Part shown: positions 55,504 through 64,000 of the stretch, piece by piece
Layout: each line of letters starts with the position of its first letter
Numbering within the stretch: the first letter of the stretch is position 1
NCBI GenBank assembly: GCA_031002005.1
Contig: JARYHS010013631.1
Location: 67,577,832 to 67,641,831 of the forward strand
Reading direction: 5' to 3'
Source of the DNA: Vandiemenella viatica
Taxonomy: Eukaryota > Arthropoda > Insecta > Orthoptera > Morabidae
DNA: 64,000 nucleotides
Position numbers and translations under genes: made by a program
Notes under the pieces: generated by a model
Seen by the model: only the letters and a program-made list of their open reading frames with translations
What the model was told of the DNA's origin: nothing
Databases searched by the model: none

Positions 55504-55682
55504 TTTAAAACGATAACAATAAATAAAGATCTCACGCACTGACAAACTTCCAAATACACCATAATCCGAATGTTGTGGATTTACGTTGTCGATTCGAAAT
55601 CCTTACTTAATACCATATTAAAGCGCTTGCGTCAAAATGTGATCGTTGTGAACGGAGCGCATTACTGAGCTATGTATCGTTA

Positions 55683-55720
55683 AAATAAAACACTATATCG
55701 TATTAGATAGTGTTTTATTT
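55683..55720. repeat. Perfect 14-bp-arm hairpin upstream of Helitron Rep
   Basis: Arms AAATAAAACACTAT (55683-55696) and its exact reverse complement (55707-55720) are separated by 10 nt. It lies between the Rep start codon (55503) and the nested MITE, inside the Helitron's 5' noncoding part. Confidence 0.85.
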
Positions 55721-55740
55721 CATGATAGTCAATTGCTTAA

Positions 55741-56488
55741 GGGGACCACACCGTGGCTTACGTCGAAAAAAATCGATTTTCGTTTTCATCATATTTCGAT
55801 AGATAAAGGTATTCTGTAAGTATCCCGAAAAGGATTTCGCAGAAAAAAAAAAATTTCTGGCATTAAAATAGCATTTTCCTACCACGTGCATTTCGGTACC
55901 ACGTCCACTTTTCTGCATATATTTTAGACCGTTATAATCCCTATATTGCACAGTAGGGATTTTTTTTTCTGACTCCTGAGTGTGCTGGTTATCTTTGGAG
56001 GGCAACGGTCAGTATTCTCTTGTTTCTGCTATTTTTAAACAACACACCTTGAAACAAGCTGTTAGTTTTGTTTGAGTGCGTTTGCGAGCAGTTGTTTTCT
56101 TTAAAGCCAATTTCCCGCAAACTAAAATTTTCAGTACATATGCCCCATTATATCAGAAAATATCATAGATAAATGAATGAAAATTTCAGAGACTCTGCAT
56201 AACATAAAAAGCTACCTCTGGTACTACATTCATTAATATTCCCCCATTAGGAAGTACACAAAAAATATTTTCTGCAGAAAAAACTTAATATTTTTGTTAA
56301 TAAATTTAAAAAAAGTATTTCTTAAAAAATATAGCATGGATAAAGTAGATTTTAGTACAGTTGAATCTATTAGCATCATGTAACATACAGTAAAAAATAT
56401 TAAGGTCCTGCATCAAATAGTTTTTTTCAGAAATGGGTAAAATACTTTCTTAAATTAACATGGGTTAGATAGGCAGGGTGAGGTCCCC
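55741..56488. mobile_element. piggyBac-type MITE (TTAA target)
   Basis: Flanked by TTAA at 55737-55740 and 56489-56492, with terminal inverted repeats GGGGACCACACC at the left and GGTGAGGTCCCC at the right (11 of 12 matching, about 13 bp of similarity). The 748-bp interior has no transposase frame and includes homopolymer-rich AT sequence. Such elements rely on a piggyBac transposase encoded elsewhere. It is inserted inside the Helitron and so is younger than it. Confidence 0.88.
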
Positions 56489-57321
56489 TTAAGGCATGCA
56501 GCGGTGCCAGAGAACAGTTTGTATTGGAAAATAGCAGCCGACATTAGGTCCGTTACGAAGGTTACAGATATCTTAGTGGCAATCGGCTGGCCATATTGCT
56601 CGGAGAAAAGTCCAAAGATGGACAAAAATAGTGTTAGAATGGAGTCCAAAAGATCACCACAAACCGAGAGGCAGACCGATTGGTTAAAGACATTCACAGG
56701 GCTTTAGGAATTAACTGGTAGAAGATCACCCAAGATCGCAATGCTTTGCTATTGCTGGACTTGAGTACACATATAGATTAAATGAATAAATTTGAAAGTT
56801 TGTATTTAGTAAAACTTAGATATTTATGTATAAATTTTAATGACTATTTCTAGTTTATTGCAATGTTTTAGTGGTAGGGACAATGGCAAAAATTAAGGGG
56901 ATGTAAATGGGATGAGGGGTTGCATTTTTGGAAACAATATTTAGGCAGTATTTTTCTGTATATTTTATGGTATACGTGTGCAAATTTCCAACAAAAGCGG
57001 ATAAAATCTGTGGGTTTGTCTAAATTAGGGAGATGTGAAGGGGATGAGTGCTTGCGTTTTTGGATACCATAAGTAGGCAATATTTTCCAATTTGTTTTTA
57101 AGTATATGTGTGCAAATTTTGGTGGAAATCGGACAAAATCTGTTGGGTTGATTAAATTCTGGGGTGTTATGGGGAGAGGGGGTGGTTTTTTGGATTTTTT
57201 TTTTCTTAGTAACCATCTCCTAAACGCTCTCGACAACTCACCATAGTTTCACCGTAATCGGATGAACGGTTTAGGAGCGCATAGAGGACAAACAAACTCA
57301 CATTGATTTTTGTATATAAGA

Positions 57322-57490
57322 TTAAATTGTCGTTTTTAGTATTTACCTCGCAATTTTTTCATTTTTCACAACGTTTAATCCTTCCCTGAACTTCCACAAA
57401 TATTTCAAGATCAAAATTAGCCAAATCGGTCCAGCCATTCCCGAGTTTTAGCGGGACAAACGAACAGAAATTCGTTTTTATGCATAAAGA
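57322..57490 (-). mobile_element. Second Helitron-like 5' end
   Basis: On the minus strand TCTTTATGCATAAAAACGAA starts at 57490, preceded by A, and is followed by GTTTGTCCCGCTAAAACTCG and GGCTGGACCGATTTGGCTAA, phrases common at 5' ends of insect Helitron-like repeats. It runs 169 bp to the 5' end of the first Helitron. It is probably the 5' end of an older element into which the first inserted; its remainder beyond 54661 was not recognised. Confidence 0.5.
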
Positions 57491-57494
57491 TTCC

Positions 57495-58285
57495 ACAACC
57501 TCTTTCCGATTTGAGTAAGGGGAGGACACGACATACCCGTCATGAGCAGGTTTATTAACACACCGCCAATACCGAAACTGACCGTGTTCGCGAATGAAGT
57601 CGTCCACTCGCTGAATAACGGACTTTGTTTCCCCAGACACTTGCCCCGTCGACTAGTAAGCAAATAGCGACCTGGAGGCTCCTTGTCCTCCTTTGTGCCT
57701 GACTCGCCCTTAATGAAGTTTGGAGCCGCATTAGCAGCCGTGTCCGGTGATCGGCGAGACACATCCATCACCAGCCCTCGCACCACAACAAGGGCAGCAT
57801 AGAGCCAACGTCCAGGAAGACAAACAATACCCAAAAACTAATGTAAACTCGACGGTGTACACAGTTAGGTATTACTTTGTATCCGAGGTATTATTGCGTT
57901 GCGTACATACTTCCAAAACGAATAACTACGACAATGAATTATCAAATTTCTTTTGCTGTTACGAAAATGTATAAACACACTTCCATTCTTTATTTCAAAA
58001 ATTCTAAACAAATATTCTTTTGTAAACCAAAAATCACTTATGGATCTTACATTTCACGGTTAAAACTACAACGGCTTTTAAAACAATTTTATATTATTAT
58101 GGCAGCTGGTTTTTAAATTAGATAAGTGAAAAATATAGTACACTGTCAAAATTTTCTAGTTTATAGTAATTTCTTTGCAGAGGAATGGAACATAAATTTT
58201 GTAAGGTGGCTACAGATTCATATAATATAATCACAATTTTTATCTAATTAAAATTAGTTTTGCGCATCACTCATAGCTATGAAAC
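57495..58285. other. Unassigned stretch with GC-richer minus frame at 57478-57834
   Basis: A 118-aa minus frame and two overlapping frames lie in moderately GC-rich DNA at 57500-57830, without recognisable domains. The rest is AT-rich. Confidence 0.35.
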
Positions 58286-58289
58286 ATCA

Positions 58290-58870
58290 CTGAAGTATCA
58301 AAAGTCATGGAAGACCTCCTACTGTTGTGTGGAACCACCTTTTACCACGTAAAGTGCAGCAAACCGACTCTACAAGGCGATCCCCAGAAGTATTCAGTTA
58401 TGTTTCCTTTTACAGCCGTCCAATATTGGGAAACTGTTGCCAGTCCACGAACTGACTATTCGATCATGCGCCAGATATGTACGATTGCATTCATGTTTGG
58501 TGATCTAGTGGCCAAATTATTCGCTGGAATTGTCCAGAATGTCCTTCAAACCAGTCGTGAACGATTTCGGCTCGGTGCCATGACGCATTGTCGTCCCGGA
58601 GTAGTCCATTGTTGTTTGGGAACATGAAGACCGTGAATAGCTGCAAATGGTCTCCATGTAGATGAACCATTTCCAGTCAATAGTCGGTTCATATTGACCA
58701 GTGGTCCCCGCCTCCATGCCATGTATACATATTACACACCCCATACCAGGATGGAGCAACCACCAGCTTGCACCTGAGTGTCTGCGCCACATTTGAAGCC
58801 TACCATAAGCTCTTAGCAATTGGAAACGTGACTTCTCCTACCACGCAACCCTATTATAGTCATTTAGGGT
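58290..58870 (-). pseudogene. Tc1/mariner-type transposase fossil (second lineage)
   Basis: Minus-strand frames give EMVHLHGDHLQLFTVFMFPN, then NNGLLRDDNASWHRAEIVHD, then WFEGHSGQFQRIIWP, and after a frameshift RSPNMNAIVHIWRMIE. These match the second and third catalytic blocks of Tc1/mariner-like transposases (DDNA.WHRA and RSPD.N.IEH.WD). Both acidic residues of the last block are lost (D to N, E to V). The N-terminal half and inverted repeats were not found. It is a different lineage from the Tc1 element at 11.4 kb. Confidence 0.75.
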
Positions 58871-58904
58871 CCAAACGTTATGTTCACTAGCGCGGGAGAG
58901 GCAC

Positions 58905-59070
58905 TGCTGCAGATGGCTTTTTTTTTGATAAGGAAATGAAGGTACTCGGTAATAGCTTTTTGAAGAAGCAATCTTCAAATTCGCTTGCAGTGATCCCGGA
59001 AAACATCAAAAACAGAAATTTCGATAGCCGGAGCGTGAATCGAGCTCGCGTCCTCTCCAGCCCAGATGTT
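58905..59070 (-). mobile_element. Degenerate SINE-like fragment
   Basis: Antisense phrases CAGTGATCCCGGAAAACATC and GAATCGAGCTCGCGTCCTCT parallel the family A body and B-box region, strongly diverged. Possibly a distant SINE family. Confidence 0.35.
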
Positions 59071-59089
59071 ATTCTTCTCCTCAGTGTGT

Positions 59090-59590
59090 ATGGATTATTA
59101 TTATTATTATTATTGTTATTGTATCTTAGGGTTGTACAGGTAGACCAAAATACAATATTATCGTGCTCATCTTGAGCAGCTTCCAACCACTAGGAACAAA
59201 ATTTACACCACCGCTTCTTCTACTGTCATTCAATTTCCTCCTCTTTCCTCAACCGATTTTTTAACATTTTTCACCCATCTCTCCCTCTCGGCCTCTTCAC
59301 TTTCAGTTCCATGTTCAGCATCTTCCTTGATATCTTCTTCTCTTCCAATTTTTTCACGTAACTATACCACTATAATTTTGATTTCTCTATTCTTTGTGGC
59401 AGAGGTTCCTCCTTGATCATCTCCCAGATTTTTTCATTCCTCATTCTGTCACTTCTCGTTACTCCTACTCCACTCCTCTGAAACTTCGTTTCAATAGCTT
59501 GTACTTGCCTTTTGTCCCTGTCCTTCATAACCCAAGTTTCCGATCCATAAGTCAAAAACGGCACAAATGATGCAAACACATAAGCATAAT
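59090..59590 (-). pseudogene. LINE C-terminal fragment with (TAA)n tail
   Basis: The minus strand encodes FASFVPFLTYGSETWVMKDR, DKRQVQAIETKFQRSGVGVT, RSDRMRNEKIWEMIKEEPLP and, after a shift, RWVKNVKKSVEERGGN. These are the post-RT blocks of the insect endonuclease-RT LINE group also found at 6.6 and 32.4 kb. The 3' end is marked by a (TTA)n tract on the plus strand at about 59096-59118. Truncated and frame-shifted. Confidence 0.75.
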
Positions 59591-59594
59591 ATAC

Positions 59595-60340
59595 AATATG
59601 AAGAAATTAAATAAAATTTCCGAGTCTAGGCTTGATACACAGTCCGCAGCGCCTGTGGTCATTTGATGTGGAGCCTCTAAGCCACATTCATATTCTTGAA
59701 GAAAATAATATTAAATATAAACGCGGAAGAAACCTTCCGAAAATTTCTCATAGACGAAATCTGGCGTTGCACGAAGAGTGGTGTAACATCGGTTGATTCT
59801 GCCTTCTGTTGTTTCACAGTATCAAGCAGATATACATGACAATGTTTCGTCCGACACGTTCCGACGTTATGCGCGGTACTTTTATTTTGGAAAAAGTGAA
59901 CCAGAATAGGACCTATTCCTTTCTTTTTATCTCTCATAAAAAAAAGGAAACTCACTGATCTATACCTACACAATAAAACCAAGTGTGGATATGTGCAAAT
60001 GTAAGGCTTAATCGTTGATATTTTTGAATGTTGATGATATGCGGTGTAAAGTTTGGTATATGAGTTATATTAATTGACTTGCTCTTTTTTTCTTATTTGT
60101 TTATACTGCCCATTGTCGACAATCGAAGTATGCAGGTTACACCAAAATTTACAATTATTCAGCATTTACCAACCTATAGGTACTCACTCCACCTATATTG
60201 AACTATGCGAACCTTTTACTAGTAAATCTTTTACAGTTGTTCTTGAAATAGAATTTTTTATTATTCTTAATATTCAGAAGCACACTCGATTCTGATAACA
60301 TTCATCTTTCTTTTCACCAACATATATTTTTTTTTAATCA
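59595..60340. other. Unassigned stretch
   Basis: A 101-aa minus frame (59982-59677) has no recognisable domain. Nothing else seen. Confidence 0.4.
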
Positions 60341-60345
60341 TATTT

Positions 60346-60575
60346 CTTTACGCCTCGTCGACGGCTAAGGTCATTAGAGGCGGGTTGGGATTAGGGACAA
60401 GGAACGGGAAGGAATTCGGCCATGGCCTTTTTGAAGGAAGCATCCCGGCATTCGCCTGGAGTGATTTGGGGAAACCATCGAAAACCTAAACCTTCATACC
60501 GGGACGGGGATTCGAACCGGCGCCCTTCCGAATGAGAGGCCAGAGCGCTAACCGTTCACCCACCACGCTCGGTCA
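60346..60575 (-). mobile_element. tRNA-derived SINE, family A, well preserved
   Basis: The antisense tail (CTTTACGCCTCGTCGACG), body (GCATTCGCCTGGAGTGATTT), B box (GGGGATTCGAACCGGC) and head (CTAACCGTTCACCCACCACG) are all present with few changes. Confidence 0.92.
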
Positions 60576-60579
60576 CTCT

Positions 60580-62285
60580 CTTGTTCTGGCCATTACTTCA
60601 AAACCGCACAACAAAACTCTCTGCTCGAGTGACCTACCCGCCAAAGTACATAGATCTTTCAAAGATTATTGTTACTATAACAACAATTTATAAAATATAC
60701 ACAAGTCAGATAATGTTCTTCACAGCTGGAAGGAAAGCAAGTTACATTTGTATCAAGCAAGTCCTGAATTTCCGTTTCGGCGTGAGCTAGTGGGTTGGCC
60801 GCCTCTGCTGGTAGTAAGCCGTCTGCTCTGGCCTATCGCCCTCTTTATGGAGCTTCGTGCCCGTTTGATGTTCGCGCCAGACGCTTCGTCTCGAGCAGTT
60901 ATTTCGGGCCCTGCGGATGCTGCAGCTATCTTCGTGAAAAATGGATTCCGATAAAGCTTCTCTGGATGTCTCATTTAGAACTTCCGTCCCTACTCTCTGC
61001 ACCATCGAGATCTGTGAACTTCACTGCCAGACAAGCTGATCCGCTCTCTAGACTGTTACGACCTTCCTCACTGAAAAGTAGATACTCCAGGCAAATGCGA
61101 ATCGATAGGTGCGAAGATTATTCAAGGTTGTTTTACACCGGGGGAACACATAAAGATACTGCCTGTACGATGCTGTAGATGCATAGCAGTAAACAGTAAA
61201 GGTTGATGCTTGTATCTAATGACATATTTCCCTTCCCAGGTACAGTATTTGAGGATGCTGGGCAATTTCTTGTTGTTATCGCCAGCAAATATCATTTCTT
61301 GATGACTATTGCCTTTCCAATGACAATTTGAGAGCCGGTACTGTCCATCGCTTAACATCCATAGTTGACACAGCTTGATGTGGCTATTATGTCACCAAGC
61401 TGCTGCAGCAAATACACCAAAAACATTCGCAAATTAAGAACTACTTCAGCGCTCTATATACGTTTCATGAACTCTGCCCAAACCACCCCCACCCAGTCGT
61501 TATGTAGTACTGACTATTTTTCATACGGTAATGTTCCAGGTTGCTATTAAGATTGTTACATATTTAGCGATTAATAATTAGTAATATAATAGTAAGTAAA
61601 GTGCCATGGGGTTATTAGGAAATTAACAACGTAATTATTAATCATTTACAGTAACAAATGTAGATTTGTGCGAATGTAATCGTTTTTATTTTCAAAGCTT
61701 TTGAATGGAGAGGGTGGATCGGCATAGAAGTACAACTGTTAATAATCCAACCACAATGAATCCTTAAACAAAATTATTTCACAATTTCTTTAAAAATCCT
61801 TTTATCATTGTCAACCGAGGTGAAGACACCGAAATGCTGTCTTCACCCACGGATGCGCAACCTTTCCAAAAGGATGACTGTAACAAAGAATCTAGCCTCT
61901 TGCGAACACGGGACACTGTGTTCTTGCAATATACCGTAAAACCGAACTTTTCACTTACTTTAATCTCGTTTATACTGAGCTGTGTAAAATTATCAAAAGT
62001 GACGTACACCGCCTGAAAAATAAATTATATTCAAGGATTACAAAATCTACACAGCTTCCTGTTTAGTAATAATGCGGATTATTCAAAGTAATATTTACTT
62101 TTTATTTAAATTTGTTAACAAAACATGGGACCTAAGTCATTACTCTAAGACTGCCTGCGTGATGAATGATGAATACTTACCGACCCGACCTCATAGCGGT
62201 GGACATACTGATTTCGTGTTACAAACTTTTGTGATTTCGATGTTAAAGTTACTAATTTGGTGACTTCAAACTTTTATTTATTTTT
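60580..62285. other. Unassigned stretch with GC-rich patch at 60780-61060
   Basis: Frames of 127 aa (60795-61178, plus) and 73 aa (minus) overlap in the GC-rich patch. None has a recognisable domain and no splice-site pair stands out. The rest is AT-rich and featureless. Confidence 0.35.
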
Positions 62286-62289
62286 TGCT

Positions 62290-64000
62290 GTCATCAGTTT
62301 GTCAATTGATTTGATACAATCCTCCGTCCCTTCCTGTCTTCCGCTAACCTCTTCATCTCCACATATCCCTTACAACACACATCTTCAGTTTTCAGCGTCA
62401 TATATTCCAATCTTTGTCTACCTCTACAGTACTTTCCTGCGACTGTTCCCTCCACTAACAAATTAACCAACCCCGCATGTCTTAAAATAATACCCGCCAT
62501 CCTGTCTCTTCTTTCTGTAGGATTCTTCCACAAGCTTCTTTTCCCATCCAACATTTCCAAAACCCATTAATTTCTTACTTTATCAGTTCACTTCAGCAAC
62601 CTTCTATAGCACCACATTGAAAATGCTCCAATTTTCATTTTTTTATGCTCCTCTACCATAAAGTGCTGTACCCCATTCATACGGTTATTACAAGTTATTT
62701 TTGAGTCATAGATCAGTATTTGAAACTAAAAGATTCCTTGTTTTCATGAAAGCTTTTTTCGCTAGTGCTATTCTGCTTTTAACTTTATTTCTGCTTCGGC
62801 CATCAATTGTAATTTTACTTCCCTAGTACTAGAACTCATTTTCTTCTTTTATAGCATCCGATCCGATTTTATATTTAATCCACTGTTACTGGTATCATTT
62901 TACTACATTTAACCACTTTTGTCTTGCTTTGGTTTATATTTAATCAAAAATCATCCTTCAGTATTTTATTCATGATATTCAGTAACGTGTCAATATTGTC
63001 AATCTGTTCTGCTAACAGTACAATTTCATCAGCAAATTGTTGCATACTGATTTTGTCCGCTTGAACACTTTTGCCACATTCAAATTTTTCTTTTACTTCC
63101 TTTATTGCTTCCTCTACCTAAGTTAAGTATTTATAGAGATAGACTACAATCTTGTCTCACATCATTTTTAACTGATCCCCTACTTTTATTATAGGCACTT
63201 GATTCTTACATAGATTATAATAAAGTATTCTCTCATCTCCATATTTTACACCTGATTTCTATAAAATTTTTATCATCTTGTTTCACGTAGTTCTATCAAA
63301 ATCATTTTCTAAATCAACAAATGCCATAAAACAATCCTTGCTTTTCATGATCCGCCCTTCAAGTGTTAATATTGGTCAGAATTGCTTCTCTTGTACCGTG
63401 GTTTTCCTAAACTCAAACTGATCTTCATCTACTGTTCTTTGCGTTCTTCCTTTTATGATCCTGGCCATTAATTTTGAAGCATGTGGTGTTAGACTTATGG
63501 TGCGATATTTTTCACAATTGTTGGCTTGCGCTTTCTTATTACAATCAGTTGGAATCTTTCCAGTTTCTTAACTTTTTAATATCAGTTTGAATAATCTTTG
63601 GATTCAATCTTCTCCCAGAGATTTCAGTATTTCTACAGGAATCGCATCAATTCCAACTACCTTATTTGGTTATAGACCTTTCAAAGCTCTGTCAAATTCT
63701 ATTCTTATAAGAGATTTAAGAAGTCATAGTCCTACTGGTACTAGTGTAATTGCAGAACTCATTAGGTGAGTGTAAGTGAAATATGTGTAGATTTACTTTA
63801 AACGAGAACTGCTATTTACTCTCCTAATAACAAGTTTATATGATCAACCTCGCTCACCAGAGTCTGGAGTCTGCTACTACTCGTTCCCCAACACAGTTTC
63901 TCTATGTATTCCCTCCATTGGTTAGGTCTGTCTTCTGACTTTAAAAGACATTTCATATCTGCAGCTTTTATGTTCATTTTATTCATTTCTCCAAAATATT
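62290..64000 (-). pseudogene. Decayed LINE ORF2 (reverse transcriptase and C-terminus), running off the right edge
   Basis: Homology on the minus strand in order from the right edge: EFDRALKGL and VVGIDAIPVEILKSLGED (63.75-63.6 kb), KYRTISLTPHASKLMARIIK, EDQFEFRKTT, CFMAFVDLENDFDR, QQFADEIVLLA (the catalytic FADD box, second Asp replaced by Glu), LNINQSKTKV, then after a poor stretch the C-terminal blocks KNPTERRDRMAGIILRHAGL and GYVEMKRLAEDRKGRRI, ending near 62294. It carries many stops and frameshifts. The pattern matches the insect endonuclease-RT LINE group. The endonuclease and 5' part would lie to the right of the window. Confidence 0.85.

Larger units (their letters stand above)
54662..57321 (-). 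mobile_element. Non-autonomous Helitron with intact termini
   Basis: Minus orientation. The 5' end TCTTATATACAAAAATCAAT starts at 57321 and is preceded by A. The 3' end is CTAG (54665-54662), followed by T, and is preceded by a hairpin: GGTGA (54673-54677) with TCACC (54686-54690), loop 8 nt, and 7 nt between hairpin and CTAG. 5'-TC, 3'-hairpin-CTRR and insertion between A and T without target duplication are the Helitron hallmarks. The interior keeps only the N-terminal part of the Rep/helicase gene and contains a 748-bp MITE. The rest of Rep and the helicase are absent, so it cannot move itself. Length without MITE and TTAA copy is about 1.9 kb. Confidence 0.8.

Noticed and set aside
55715..56005. 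96-aa minus-strand frame
   Set aside because: It lies almost wholly inside the noncoding piggyBac-type MITE and crosses its end.
57478..57834. 118-aa minus frame as a transposase N-terminus
   Set aside because: A short string (ETKSVIQ) in an overlapping frame resembled a helix-turn-helix transposase motif, but nothing around it supports this.

Overview
The window is typical of a large, AT-rich, repeat-dense insect genome, most plausibly a polyneopteran (stick insect, cockroach/termite or orthopteran type). That placement is inference from the mix of element families: tRNA-derived SINEs in many copies, Jockey/CR1/I-type LINEs, Tc1/mariner fossils, a Helitron with its terminal signals, a TTAA-flanked MITE and diverged satellites. 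No complete host gene is visible. Almost every recognisable coding sequence belongs to a transposable element, and most are broken. || Layout. 1-6 kb: mostly unassigned AT-rich DNA, with a hammerhead-like motif and nested inverted repeats (0.8-1.4 kb), a 140-bp tandem duplication (3.3-3.6 kb) and a CpG-rich, motif-rich noncoding block (5.6-6.2 kb). 6-20 kb: a LINE remnant, a Tc1 element with TA target duplication and terminal inverted repeats (11360-12579), three CR1/Jockey-like LINE 3' ends, a foldback element and SINEs. 20-32 kb: a cluster of SINEs including one inserted inside another with a clear target duplication, a diverged ~160-bp satellite interrupted by a different SINE, and three further hammerhead-like motifs in the wider region (19.7, 30.2, 31.0 kb). 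A candidate 5' coding exon lies at 29520-29619 and a phase-compatible small internal exon at 36562-36611; these are the only host-gene hints. 38-40 kb: a second satellite plus a minisatellite and a possible LTR fragment. || 43898-50435 is the best preserved object: a full-length I-type non-LTR retrotransposon on the minus strand. It has a perfect 14-bp target-site duplication, a CAGT-type 5' end, intact ORF1 (605 aa, three zinc knuckles), and an ORF2 (endonuclease, reverse transcriptase, RNase H) broken only by one extra base in a G4 run. The two ORFs overlap by the 8 bases ATGGGTAA. || 50.7-64 kb: a mariner fossil, a twin-primed (5'-inverted) LINE copy, a non-autonomous Helitron (54662-57321) that keeps the N-terminal part of its Rep/helicase gene and has a piggyBac-type MITE inserted at TTAA, a second Helitron-like 5' end directly beside it, a second Tc1/mariner fossil, and a decayed LINE reverse transcriptase running off the right edge. 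|| The elements do not form a pathway. Their value is as a stratified record: I element and MITE young, SINEs intermediate, most LINE and mariner fragments old. All family assignments were made by eye and none was tested by a search.
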